A stretch of 52,557 nt of DNA from an uncultured Flavobacteriales bacterium (GCA_913059205.1 CAJXRM010000008.1:1-52557), one strand, 5' to 3'. Numbered from the stretch's first letter, positions 6,998-15,073 are shown. The notes: generated from the sequence alone by a model not told the origin. Numbers and translations: made by a program.

Positions 6998-7693
6998 CTC
7001 TCCATCATCCCTTTCCGGCGGCAACGTCCCGCCAGACGCAGGTCTATTTTTGTAATCAACAACCATACGCGCATTGGTGTAATCGATGAAAAACTGCGGA
7101 TGATCTTCTTTTAGAATCACCATCAACTTGTCCAGTTGAAACTTGATGATCGCATTCAGTTCACGCACGAGCGATTTAATACGTCCCGTTTGTCCTTTAC
7201 GATCGATGATAGCGTTCCGTGGAGCGCCCATCTGTGCATCCAGCTCGTCACGCAACAATTGAAGTTCATCAACGGTTGTTTGATCAATGCCGTAGTCGCC
7301 CAAAAGGTTCACGAGATCGTTTGCGCGGGTCAAGATGCGGTCCACGAGGATCAACATCTTGTCCTTAGAACAGTTGTCGAGTTCGTGCTTGGCAATCTTC
7401 ATTTGATTAATGAGCTCCACGTCGTTGGTCACGACAGCAAATGCCACCATAGAGCTACTCATTGCGTATGCCTTTTCAGCAACGATGGCACGCTTGGCAT
7501 TCTTCACGGCGCTTACGCCAACCAACGCGAGGTTCTGGTGGTTTGCCGCCTGCTCTAAAGCGTTGAGACGCTCGCCAAAAGTTTGTACTGCCGAAGCAAA
7601 CGCCGGAAGTTCCGACCAGTTCGCCTGGTTTGTTTCGATGATCGAACGTACAGCCTTGTACATCGCGATCTTGTTTTTCGTTATCTTATCCAT
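6974..7693 (-). CDS. Conserved helical hypothetical protein of Bacteroidota
   Basis: This is 239 residues from ATG 7693 (MDKITKNKIAMYKAVRSI). The frame stays open to a possible ATG at 7762, but the upstream 23 residues (MSPKSRSKVWKARRKF...) look like read-through of non-coding DNA. The protein is soluble and almost entirely helical, with repeated NQANWSELPAFASAV-type and DKMLILVDRILTRANDLVNLL-type segments. It resembles a family of unnamed ~240-residue helical proteins seen in many Bacteroidota; no function is known to me. G+C is near 50 percent in several sampled stretches, well above its neighbours. The last nine residues (GEEARASED) and the stop lie within an intergenic repeat. Confidence 0.78.
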   Translation of the reverse strand: MDKITKNKIAMYKAVRSIIETNQANWSELPAFASAVQTFGERLNALEQAANHQNLALVGVSAVKNAKRAIVAEKAYAMSSSMVAFAVVTNDVELINQMKIAKHELDNCSKDKMLILVDRILTRANDLVNLLGDYGIDQTTVDELQLLRDELDAQMGAPRNAIIDRKGQTGRIKSLVRELNAIIKFQLDKLMVILKEDHPQFFIDYTNARMVVDYKNRPASGGTLPPERDDGEEARASED

Positions 7694-7831
7694 GATTTCT
7701 AAGATTGTGTCCGTGAATTTCCTTCTCGCCTTCCACACTTTGCTTCTCGACTTAGGAGACATCGTTCACGGACCTGTTAAACGTATGTTTGGAACTACTG
7801 ATATTGTGCCATAAACAATTGCTTAACAACT

Positions 7832-7854
7832 CGTTAACTTAAATTCTGTTAACG
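7832..7854 (+). repeat. Inverted repeat upstream of the minus-strand gene
   Basis: CGTTAAC (7832-7838) and GTTAACG (7848-7854) are perfect arms around nine bases, with weaker outer pairing CAACTC/GAGTTG. It lies in the divergent spacer between the genes at 7693 (minus) and 8128 (plus), so it could be an operator or a hairpin. Confidence 0.5.
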
Positions 7855-7947
7855 ATGTAGGAGTTGTTGAGTGAAGTGTAGGTTTTTGAGATTTTAAGGG
7901 ATTTTCTTTGTGCGTTTAGTTTTTCGCCTCAATTTTGATTATTTGAG

Positions 7948-8055
7948 GTGTTCTTCCCGAACACTATCACCACGCAGTAGCAGCGCAGCTAAAAGCTATC
8001 GCTTTTTCTGATTCACAGTCGTTCTTATCGAAGTATGATGCCCATTTCAGAAATA
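7948..8055 (+). repeat. Two-hairpin repeat plus partial long element
   Basis: Hairpin 1 is GTGTTC (7948-7953)/GAACAC (7959-7964) with loop TTCCC. Hairpin 2 is AAAAGC (7991-7996)/GCTTTT (8001-8006) with loop TATC. From 8009 the sequence (TGATTCACAGTCGTTC, then ATCGAAG and GCCCAT) matches the start of the long element copy at 14659. Preceding bases 7909-7936 (GTGCGTTTAG...CGCCTCAATTTTG) also recur at 6481. Confidence 0.7.
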
Positions 8056-8127
8056 CACTGATTATTTCCAATTAAAAACACGAAACCTTCACGTACAAAT
8101 TCATTATATTCGTGAAAACCTTTCACC

Positions 8128-8661
8128 ATGCCTACAAAATTATTCTTTTGTGCCCTTTTATTTGCGTTTAATGCCTTATCACAGTCCATTTCTGAAATCC
8201 GTGAGCAGAAAATAGATTTTTTGAAAATAGCCAAGGGAGATTATAAACTGGAGGAGAAGTTTTACCCAATGGTAAATGAAGAAGTGGATTCGGTGGACAT
8301 TGAAATGCTAGCGCCCATTGCAGGGATGAATGTGTTGATGTCAAAAAATGACAGTACAGACAAATCGATAAGCGTTGGTGAAGTGTACGATGAAATGTTG
8401 GAAGTTCGAAAGACGATTGCTCTTGAATACCCTAAAATGAAAGACATCTTTACTGAATTTCGGGTATGGCTCACTAAGCTTGCAGATCCAGCGAATTGGG
8501 AAGAAGACAAAAAGTTACTGAAAGAAATCATCGATGACGAAGAAAAGTATCAGTTTTTAGAAACACAAATTCCGCGCTTTGCATCAAAAGAACTCACTTA
8601 CCGCGAAGTGCTGATAGAAATAAAAACGGATGAATTGCGACAACCGCTTCAACCGGAGTAA
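8128..8661 (+). CDS. Secreted hypothetical protein
   Basis: This is 177 residues from ATG 8128. MPTKLFFCALLFAFNALSQ is a signal peptide. The mature protein is acidic and helical (MVNEEVDSVDIEMLAPIAG, EEDKKLLKEIIDDEEKYQF) and ends REVLIEIKTDELRQPLQPE. No family is recognised. A weak promoter-like TATATTCG lies about 20 bases upstream. The stop is directly followed by a palindromic repeat. The gene is probably monocistronic. Confidence 0.7.
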   Translation: MPTKLFFCALLFAFNALSQSISEIREQKIDFLKIAKGDYKLEEKFYPMVNEEVDSVDIEMLAPIAGMNVLMSKNDSTDKSISVGEVYDEMLEVRKTIALEYPKMKDIFTEFRVWLTKLADPANWEEDKKLLKEIIDDEEKYQFLETQIPRFASKELTYREVLIEIKTDELRQPLQPE

Positions 8662-8664
8662 AGC

Positions 8665-8699
8665 GCAGTGCTTACCCATCGAAAGCAGTGCTTTCTCTT
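8665..8699 (+). repeat. Tandem GCAGTGC palindromic repeat
   Basis: These 35 bases are identical to 4141-4175. They hold a partial unit GCAGTGCTTACCC followed by a full unit with arms GAAAGCA/TGCTTTC around G. The repeat begins 3 bases after the stop at 8661. Confidence 0.88.
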
Positions 8700-8807
8700 A
8701 TGTTTCCCCGTTTTTACGATATTAATTTTCCGAAGAAGGACTGAAAGAAGCGGTAAAAATGGACAAAAAACGAAATACCTTATATTTACCTCTTCAAACC
8801 CAATAAA

Positions 8808-9554
8808 ATGAAAACAATTCTTTTTATCATAACCCTGCTAGCAAGTGCAACGACCTTTAGTGCTCCTGTAGACGTCCTTTTAAATATTCAAGACGCGTTT
8901 ACAGGAAAGGCATTAGCGGAAATTGAAATTATAATTCTTTCCGATGAAGGTGTTGAGCTAGCCAAGGGAGAAAGTGATAGATATGGAAAGTATAAGGCAA
9001 CAATAACACTATCAAAAAAAGCACATGAAATTCGAATACTTTTTAAAGATCCATCAGGATTTTTTGAAGGGAAGGAAGTTTTTCTGTTTAAGAATAAAAG
9101 CAACTCCTTTATTAGCAATGTCCATTTAGGACCATCTGCAAAAACATATGCGCTCTGGCATGCAAAAGAAGACAGCATTTATGGTGGCATTCATGAAGGC
9201 GTTTTGGCCAAAGAAGAAAACACCGAAAGTCTAATTTGTGGATGTCCGAAAGACGACTTCAATGAAGCACAGTTTATGGGAGGACAGGATGCAATGTATG
9301 AATTCATAGGTAGTAAGTTGAGTTATCCTCAAGAAAGCATTGAAATGAATGAGCAAGGTAAAGTCTACATAAAATTTATCATTGAAGAAGACGGTAAATT
9401 ATCCCACATCGAAATAGAACGAGGAGCATCACCAAATTTAAACGCCGAAGCCTATCGCGTTACTACCTTACTTCAAAATTGGCAACCAGCAAATTGCAAC
9501 GGAAAGAAAGTCCGTTCTATAGGCAGATTACCTTATATTTTCACGTTGAATTGA
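8808..9554 (+). CDS. Secreted protein with TonB C-terminal domain
   Basis: This is 248 residues from ATG 8808. A signal peptide (MKTILFIITLLASATTFSA) is followed by a carboxypeptidase-regulatory-like beta domain (VLLNIQDAFTGKALAEIEI, residues ~22-105). A TonB-C domain occupies residues ~155-245 (FMGGQDAMYEFIGSKLSYP, GKVYIKFIIEEDGKL, LLQNWQPANCNGKKVRSIGRLP). It lacks the N-terminal membrane anchor and proline-rich linker of a true TonB, so it is probably not an energy transducer for a receptor. A -7-like TATATTTA lies at 8781. The next gene starts 5 bases after the stop, so they are co-transcribed. Confidence 0.85.
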   Translation: MKTILFIITLLASATTFSAPVDVLLNIQDAFTGKALAEIEIIILSDEGVELAKGESDRYGKYKATITLSKKAHEIRILFKDPSGFFEGKEVFLFKNKSNSFISNVHLGPSAKTYALWHAKEDSIYGGIHEGVLAKEENTESLICGCPKDDFNEAQFMGGQDAMYEFIGSKLSYPQESIEMNEQGKVYIKFIIEEDGKLSHIEIERGASPNLNAEAYRVTTLLQNWQPANCNGKKVRSIGRLPYIFTLN

Positions 9555-9559
9555 GAACA

Positions 9560-12211
9560 ATGAAAGTATTCTTATTCCCAGTATTCACATTAATCGTCTC
9601 TTATTCGAGTCTTTCACAAACTACGACGTACGACGATTGTTGGGAGTGTATATTAGCCGCTGAATTGAAAGATGATGCAAGGGTAATTGAAACCTGTTCG
9701 AAATACATTGAGGTACATCCTGAAAGTAAAAGTGTGGTTGTTGCGAACTATTTGTTAGGCGCGACTTATCTTAAAACTGGCAAATTAGAAAAAGGCAAGA
9801 AACTGTTGAGTGACCTTCAAACGAAGAATGGAATTTTAAGTGCGTTTGCTGGAATATTAGTTGGAGACGCTTATTCTGATCTGGGTCAAATTGAGGAGGC
9901 CATTCGTTCTTATGAAGCTGCAGCGAAAATAGATATCAATAAGTTAACTACACCTTTAGCCCTTTATAAAGCCATGGTGAATGCACTTTCACGTGGAGAT
10001 CATGAAAAGGTGCAAGGTTATGTACTAACATTAAAGAATCGGTTCAAATCGTACTATTCATCCAACAATATTGAGAAATACTACGATAAAACAGCTGTAC
10101 ACAAAGCATTTGATTTACCAGAGCAAGCGACTTATGAGCAACCAGAAGAATACGGATATGGAACGCTTTACGGGAAAAGGGTGAATATTGAGCGATTTTT
10201 AGAAGAAGTCGCTGCGGCCTATGCATACCAGTACGAATACGAAGAACGAGATGACACCTACGACATGCATAAAATTACTGAGCTTTTTGACGGGCATGTT
10301 CAGAAATTGCTGCAGAACAAAGAATGCGGCGAACTAGGATTGCGTATTTCTGACGCAGAATTTGAAGCATACTTGTTTGGCGAAAAAGGATTCGAGGTAA
10401 TGCCTGATTTGAAATATGGATTTACAAATGAGGAAACGGGAGAATTTGATAAGCGATTGTTAAAGGCAAGAATTGATGAATTGAGCAGTAGCGAGGAAAG
10501 GCACGGGCGCGAAATGTGGAAAGCTTCACAAATGTACTATACCACGCGTCGCTTACACGAAAAGTTGGCGAGTATATATGCGCATGGGAGTTATGTAACG
10601 AATGTAGAAGCGCAGCAGGCGATGAAAGAAAAATCGGAAGTCAAACACATCTCTTACATTCGCTTCCCTTATTACACTGAAGCGGGCGATACGATTAAAG
10701 TGAGTAAGGAGGAATTAGAAGCCTACTACCAAGAAAACAAAGATGATACGCGTTACCTCGACAATAGAGATATGCACAAAATAACCCATTTGCATTTTTA
10801 CACCTTTCCTTCCAAAGAAGATTCGTTGGCCATTGAAAAGAAGTTGATGGAATTAAAGAAAGAATTTAAATCCACAAAAGAAGATTCCTTATTTGTGATG
10901 CGACACAGTGATATGAAAGGATATAGCAGCACTCACTTGGCAACATTTAAACCAGATGACGACGAAAAGGCGCGACAAGGAATGACGTATCCCGCAACAC
11001 TAAAAGGGGAGTTCAAAAAAGCGAAGGTAGGGGATGTGGTTGGTCCTTACATCGATGGGAAGAATTACCGCATTGCCAAAGTATTGGATTTCAATGAAAA
11101 TAGTTTGACCGCTCGTCACTTGTTAATCGCTGCATCAAGAAGCGATCAAAAAGCAGTGTTTGAAGCAAAGTTGCAAACGGAAAAACTGATGAAGGAAATC
11201 AATCACGATAATTTTGCCGCATTAGTTGCCAAATATTCCGAAGATCCAGGATCAAAGCACAAAGGTGGGGTTTACACCGATTTTTTTGATTATGAGATGG
11301 TTCCAGAATTTTCAAAGTTCGCTGTTGAAGAAGAAATTGGGAAGATTGGATATGTACAAACAGACTTTGGATTTCACATTATGGAAGTCTTAGAACGAAA
11401 ACGGGTTGATTTACCGGTGCTAGCTATTATTTCGAAAGAGATTAAAAGTTCTGCGACAACAGTAAAGACTGCACAGGATAAAGTGGCACAAATGACTGCT
11501 CAGTTAAAGGAACGAATCAGTCAGGAACCAATTTCAAATCTGAATCATGTAGTGAAGGAAGTCGCTGATGCACACAATACGTTTCCGTTTCCAATTAGCT
11601 TTTTAGACAACTCACCAATGATTTATGGCTTTGATTCCACCAATTCAATTGCCTTGCTGAGGTTCGCTTACGACAAAGAAGTTAAACCTGGAGATATTAT
11701 GAGCAAACCGCTTGTTCAAGACGACAGAATAATAATTCCAGTTTTTATTGGCGCTTTCAAAAAGGGAGTATTGCCTTTCTCGGAGTTAGAAATAGCCATG
11801 GAGCGTGATTTAATTGAAGAAAAGAAGGCAAGACTGTTAAGCGAAAGGATAAATACTTCCCTCGGTTTACCACAAATTGCAAAAGCCGCAGATATGGAAA
11901 TTGTTGACGCTGAGATTCGCTTAAGTGAAAACGGCCTAGGTGAAAAGGGGTACGAACCTGAAATGATAGGAGCATTGTTTAGAGAAAGCAAACTCAATCA
12001 ACTTATTGTATACCAAGGTAAATCAGGTGTCTACGCGCTAAAGGTGAACAGCAGTTCTTTTGATGAAGGACTTTCGAGTAAACGAGAAATGAAAAACCTA
12101 CTTATTAAAAACCGCGAAGAATATCTTTCATCAAGTTACATAAACGCTTTAATTCAAAAGGCTGAAGTCATTAATAACTCCATCTTGTTTCATTTTAGGA
12201 TAAGGAAATAA
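9560..12211 (+). CDS. TPR-parvulin peptidyl-prolyl isomerase fusion, PpiD-like
   Basis: This is 883 residues from ATG 9560 (signal peptide MKVFLFPVFTLIVSYSSLSQ). Residues ~45-140 form TPR-like helices (NYLLGATYLKTGKLEKGKKL, AYSDLGQIEEAIRSYEAAAK). Residues ~205-330 resemble the SurA-N/PpiD chaperone region of Bacteroidota (LGLRISDAEFEAYLFGE, FTNEETGEFDKRLLKARI). A parvulin (PpiC) domain lies at ~514-612 (ARHLLIAASRSDQ, FAALVAKYSEDPGSKHKGG, FGFHIMEVLERK). A further helical tail follows. It probably folds or escorts secreted proteins in the periplasm. Unlike PpiD it has a cleavable signal in place of a membrane anchor. It is co-transcribed with the TonB-C protein 5 bases upstream. Confidence 0.85.
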   Translation: MKVFLFPVFTLIVSYSSLSQTTTYDDCWECILAAELKDDARVIETCSKYIEVHPESKSVVVANYLLGATYLKTGKLEKGKKLLSDLQTKNGILSAFAGILVGDAYSDLGQIEEAIRSYEAAAKIDINKLTTPLALYKAMVNALSRGDHEKVQGYVLTLKNRFKSYYSSNNIEKYYDKTAVHKAFDLPEQATYEQPEEYGYGTLYGKRVNIERFLEEVAAAYAYQYEYEERDDTYDMHKITELFDGHVQKLLQNKECGELGLRISDAEFEAYLFGEKGFEVMPDLKYGFTNEETGEFDKRLLKARIDELSSSEERHGREMWKASQMYYTTRRLHEKLASIYAHGSYVTNVEAQQAMKEKSEVKHISYIRFPYYTEAGDTIKVSKEELEAYYQENKDDTRYLDNRDMHKITHLHFYTFPSKEDSLAIEKKLMELKKEFKSTKEDSLFVMRHSDMKGYSSTHLATFKPDDDEKARQGMTYPATLKGEFKKAKVGDVVGPYIDGKNYRIAKVLDFNENSLTARHLLIAASRSDQKAVFEAKLQTEKLMKEINHDNFAALVAKYSEDPGSKHKGGVYTDFFDYEMVPEFSKFAVEEEIGKIGYVQTDFGFHIMEVLERKRVDLPVLAIISKEIKSSATTVKTAQDKVAQMTAQLKERISQEPISNLNHVVKEVADAHNTFPFPISFLDNSPMIYGFDSTNSIALLRFAYDKEVKPGDIMSKPLVQDDRIIIPVFIGAFKKGVLPFSELEIAMERDLIEEKKARLLSERINTSLGLPQIAKAADMEIVDAEIRLSENGLGEKGYEPEMIGALFRESKLNQLIVYQGKSGVYALKVNSSSFDEGLSSKREMKNLLIKNREEYLSSSYINALIQKAEVINNSILFHFRIRK

Positions 12212-12248
12212 TTCACCTAATTCAAGCGTTTTATACTAAACAGCGCTT

Positions 12249-12674
12249 ATGAAAATCATACTTTTCATATTTACTACCTTTCTTTCCTTTGGACAAGAAG
12301 ATAAGCTTGGATCAAAAGTAATTTCAAGTTTAGGAAGTATGTCTACAGAAGTGGAGGTAATTGACATGTGCATGACCTATTTTGAACCCAGTTTTGAAGG
12401 AGGAAATGTTGCGTTGATGGAGTATATCAGTAAACGTTTGACCTACCCCCAGTGTGCGATGAGTCACATTAGTGGAAAGATATATGTTAGTTTTACTGTA
12501 GAACTGGATGGAGAACTTACCGATATTCAAGTTTTCCGGTCTCCCTGTCCAGATTTAGACGCAATGATCATCGATCTCTTTGATAAGATGCCACTTTGAA
12601 ATCCAGCTAGCGATAGTAAAAGAGGAGGCTTGCGCTCCCACGTTTGTATCCCAATCCAGATTTGTTTTATTTGA
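12249..12674 (+). pseudogene. TonB-C domain protein interrupted by in-frame TGA
   Basis: ATG 12249 starts a signal peptide (MKIILFIFTTFLSFGQ) and a TonB-C domain (FEGGNVALMEYISKRLTYP, SGKIYVSFTVELDGEL), but the frame stops at TGA 12597-12599 after FDKMPL. Reading on in the same frame gives NPASDSKRGGLRSHVCIPIQ and a stop at 12672-12674. This is the expected end of a TonB-C domain, where MPxWxPA normally carries Trp exactly at the TGA. So a TGG-to-TGA change has cut the last ~25 residues. It could be a real nonsense mutation or a sequencing error; the intact product would be 141 residues. Confidence 0.85.
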
Positions 12675-12777
12675 TTCTCCTCAACTTCGTTTAATTGAGG
12701 TGTTTTTCGAACACTTTCTCTGCGTTTAGCTCGTCTCCAGCAAACATTAAAGTCACGGCACTATCGCTTGCTCTTCA

Positions 12778-12790
12778 AACGCAGTGCGTT
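12778..12790 (+). repeat. GCAGTGC palindrome with changed arms
   Basis: AACGCA (12778-12783), G, TGCGTT (12785-12790). Compared with AAAGCA-G-TGCTTT elsewhere, both arms have changed together and pairing is kept. Confidence 0.75.
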
Positions 12791-12809
12791 CTCTACTGCG
12801 AAAATTAGC

Positions 12810-13077
12810 TTTGCACTTCGAATCACAATATTTTGAATCGAAGTAAGAAGCCCATATTAGAAATAAAATCGCTTCAAACAATTAATTTTTTCGAAGTGAG
12901 AATTAGGACTGCGCCTAGCATCAGCAAAAAGTGGAACGAATTGAAAGGCGCTAATGTTGGAGTAAGCTCCGTAGGAGATCAATGACAACATCGGCTTTCA
13001 AGAGCGGAACTGCATTGCGCAATGCAGCGCAAGGGCTCTTTTTTGCTTACTTTTTTCAGCTCCTGGAAAAAAGTAAG
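12810..13077 (+). repeat. Long structured intergenic element, copy 2
   Basis: Block A (12810-12920) and block C (13024-13077) match copy 1; block C is identical over all 54 bases. The middle stem pairs 12941-12959 with 12986-13001 (TTGAAAG/CTTTCAA, ATGTTG/CAACAT) and shares no sequence with the copy 1 stem. An 18-base perfect palindrome, CTGCATTGCGCAATGCAG, occupies 13010-13027. The element lies between convergent genes. Confidence 0.82.
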
Positions 13078-13140
13078 AATAGAAATCGTTAATAGAAGAT
13101 TACAGCGCTAGACCTTCTTTGCTTACTACCTCAAGCATAT

Positions 13141-13182
13141 CGTTCTTCCCGAACGGACTTTCGACTTCCAGAGCAGTGCTTT
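13141..13182 (+). repeat. Two-hairpin intergenic repeat
   Basis: Hairpin 1 is CGTTC/GAACG (13141-13155) with loop TTCCC. Hairpin 2 is AGAGCA-G-TGCTTT (13170-13182) with one G-U pair. The following bases GGTGCTGCTTCGCGGTGTC, then ATGCCAAGAAAGAAAGTAAT (to about 13236), recur at 15016-15066. Confidence 0.8.
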
Positions 13183-13256
13183 ACCTTCGGTGCTGCTTCG
13201 CGGTGTCTTTTGGGCAATGCCAAGAAAGAAAGTAATAATTGAAAACAAAACAACTA

Positions 13257-13748
13257 TTACTCAACCTCCAACTGCCAAAACCCAACATCGATCCATTGAT
13301 CGAATTTGAATCCCACGTTTTTAAAGACGCCGCATCGTTTGAATCCGAATTGTTCGTGGAGGATTACACTTGCGTAGTTTGGAAGAGCGATGCCACCGAT
13401 AACCGCGCGGTATCCCTTCTGTTTTACTTGCGCAATTAATTCGGAATACAGTGCAGAGCCAATGCCTTTACCAAATTGACCAGAAGCAACATAGACGGTA
13501 CTTTCCACGGTGAATCGATACGCATTGCGTTCGCGCCAAGTATTTGCGTATGCGTACCCCACAATTTGGTTTTCAATTTCATAAACGATATACGGAAAAC
13601 CTGCGATGAAGTGAATGCGTTGGATACGGTTGGCCATTTCCTCACTTCCAATTTCAACTTCCTCGAAAGTAACAACAGAAGTGCGGATATAGAAGTTGTA
13701 GAGAGCTGCCAGTTGTGCCGCATCGTCTAATGTTACAGTTCGAATCAT
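13257..13748 (-). CDS. GNAT N-acetyltransferase, phosphinothricin acetyltransferase-like
   Basis: This is 163 residues from ATG 13748. Its features are those of the Pat/Bar/YncA branch of GNAT enzymes: the start MIRTVTLDDAAQLAALYNFYI, the central FPYIVYEIENQIVGYAYAN, the acetyl-CoA loop QFGKGIGSALYSELI (residues ~95-109, Q-x-x-G-x-G/A), and the C-terminal LHEQFGFKRCGVFKNVGFKF. It transfers acetyl from acetyl-CoA to an amine of a small molecule such as an amino acid analogue; the substrate cannot be read. It is cytoplasmic and probably monocistronic. Repeat DNA follows its 3' end. Confidence 0.92.
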   Translation of the reverse strand: MIRTVTLDDAAQLAALYNFYIRTSVVTFEEVEIGSEEMANRIQRIHFIAGFPYIVYEIENQIVGYAYANTWRERNAYRFTVESTVYVASGQFGKGIGSALYSELIAQVKQKGYRAVIGGIALPNYASVILHEQFGFKRCGVFKNVGFKFDQWIDVGFWQLEVE

Positions 13749-13833
13749 GCGCTAAAATTACAGAAAATCACGAAAATTAGAATCCGATTTGCGAAGAAGT
13801 ATGTGCTGATAAAAGATTTTATTACTGGTTCTT

Positions 13834-14496
13834 TTATTTCTTTACCAATCGCAACACCACAGCACTTTCGTTAGGGGTAAGCAGTTCAAGAAAATACAAT
13901 CCAGAATCACCAGAAATGTTCACTTGAATCGTATCGATCGAATGGTGATCAGTAATTGAAACAAGCTGTCCCGCAGAATTTCGAAGAGTTGCTGTTAATT
14001 GGTCAATTTGCTTTCCAAACTCAAGCGAGAAGTTTCCATTTGATGGATTAGGGAAGAGGATTGTGTTTTCAAAGGAATCGTGATTTTCGATTGCCAAGTC
14101 TGATTGAAAAATAAACGACACAGGAAACAAGCACGTAAACCCTTCCGTGTCCGTGTTACCGTTAATTGTAAAATTGCCAATGAATGTCGAACCGACTGTA
14201 ATCGATGGATTTTTATAGATAATAGCGTAATCCAACGTTCCTGTGCCGAGCATTGAAGTAGCATAGAAATCGCGGAAAGCAATTTCGCTTGAATCATTAA
14301 GTACAATTTCAAAGCTCGGATAAAAAACCATAGGTTGTGTTGACATGTCGTAGCTATAATCCATTGTGACACTGTTGTCTACTGTTTGATCCAGGTAAAA
14401 GACCGAAGCATTCACTTGAATGGTGTTGCAGTCGAATTGTGCTAAGGTTGAATTTATAGTGATAAGAACGAAAAGAGACGCGAATAGAATTTTCAT
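13834..14496 (-). CDS. T9SS type A sorting domain protein, small
   Basis: This is 220 residues from ATG 14496. A signal peptide (MKILFASLFVLITINSTLAQ) is followed by a short beta-rich domain of unknown family and a T9SS type A C-terminal domain (TILFPNPSNGNFSLEFG, LRNSAGQLVSI, GLYFLELL, ending VVLRLVKK). It should be exported through the outer membrane by T9SS and attached at the surface or released. The promoter region is unusual: a consensus -7 box (TAAATTTG on the minus strand, 14533-14526) preceded by two identical 13-bp direct repeats with a 21-bp period. Confidence 0.88.
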   Translation of the reverse strand: MKILFASLFVLITINSTLAQFDCNTIQVNASVFYLDQTVDNSVTMDYSYDMSTQPMVFYPSFEIVLNDSSEIAFRDFYATSMLGTGTLDYAIIYKNPSITVGSTFIGNFTINGNTDTEGFTCLFPVSFIFQSDLAIENHDSFENTILFPNPSNGNFSLEFGKQIDQLTATLRNSAGQLVSITDHHSIDTIQVNISGDSGLYFLELLTPNESAVVLRLVKK

Positions 14497-14525
14497 GTTG
14501 ATGGTTGTTTCTTGTTTATAACAAA

Positions 14526-14586
14526 CAAATTTAATACACCGTAACCGATTCGCACATGTATAATTTCGTCAAACACATGTATAATT
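14526..14586 (-). promoter_or_regulatory. Promoter with 21-bp-period direct repeats
   Basis: On the minus strand, AATTATACATGTG occurs at 14586-14574 and again at 14565-14553, identical over 13 bases with a 21-bp period (two helical turns). The -7 box TAAATTTG follows at 14533-14526, 19 bases after the second repeat. Paired direct repeats of this period are typical of LytTR-family activator sites. Confidence 0.6.
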
Positions 14587-14654
14587 CGACTTTCGAAAGC
14601 CATCACGTTACTTTCGTTGCTGCTTCGCGGTCTCTCTTTTCAAAAAGCGTCTTG

Positions 14655-14760
14655 ACACTGATTCACAATCGTTCTTATCGAAAAAGGAAGCCCATGCTAT
14701 AAACAATCACGTTTCACACTGTTTATTTCCCGAAGAGAGATTTTAGGAACGCGCCGAGTG
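14655..14760 (+). repeat. Diverged partial copy of the long element
   Basis: CTGATTCACAATCGTTCTTA, then GAAGCCCAT, CCCGAAGAGAGATTTTAGGA and ACGCGCCGAGTGA follow the order of block A in the copies at 6519 and 12810, with many changes. An arm pair CCGTAG (14778)/CTACGG (14805) lies where the variable stem would be. Block C is missing. Confidence 0.6.
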
Positions 14761-14848
14761 ATCGCAGGCTGGGACCCGTAGCTTGAAGAACGCCAGAAGT
14801 TACCTACGGTGCTACTTCGTGGTGGAGCTGTTTGAGATAATCCTTCCC

Positions 14849-14883
14849 AGCGCTGCCGCTTGGTCTTCGAGAGCAGTGCTCTC
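14849..14883 (+). repeat. Two-hairpin repeat with compensated arms
   Basis: Hairpin 1 is AGCG/CGCT (14849-14860) with loop CTGC. Hairpin 2 is GAGAGCA (14869-14875), G, TGCTCTC (14877-14883); relative to GAAAGCA/TGCTTTC both arms changed together. Confidence 0.75.
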
Positions 14884-14968
14884 TCTTTTCAACTTCAAGA
14901 GATGAAAGCAATTCGGGTAGCCTAAGATTACAGCGCTAGACCTTCTTTGTTTACTACCTCAAGCCTAT

Positions 14969-15010
14969 CGTTCTTCCCGAACGGGCTTTCGTCTTCCAAA
15001 GCAGTGCTTT
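14969..15010 (+). repeat. Two-hairpin intergenic repeat
   Basis: Hairpin 1 is CGTTC/GAACG (14969-14983) with loop TTCCC. Hairpin 2 is AAAGCA-G-TGCTTT (14998-15010). Downstream bases to about 15076 repeat those after the copy at 13141. Confidence 0.8.
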
Positions 15011-15073
15011 ACCTGCGGTGCTGCTTCGCGGTGTCTTTTGGGGCGATGCCAAGAAAGAAAGTAATAATTGAAA

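Noticed and set aside
7136..7814. Plus-strand open frames opposite the gene at 6974-7693
   Set aside because: They are antisense shadows of a higher-G+C gene; no family motif or promoter is seen.
12597..12599. TGA read as tryptophan (recoded genetic code)
   Set aside because: Many clearly complete genes in the window end in TGA (for example ATGA overlaps at 5724, 22120, 30409), so TGA is a stop here.
6519..15010. Integron attC or CRISPR interpretation of the intergenic repeats
   Set aside because: Repeats are irregularly spaced, up to several kb apart, differ in orientation relative to genes, lack attC core sites and have no cas genes or regular spacers.
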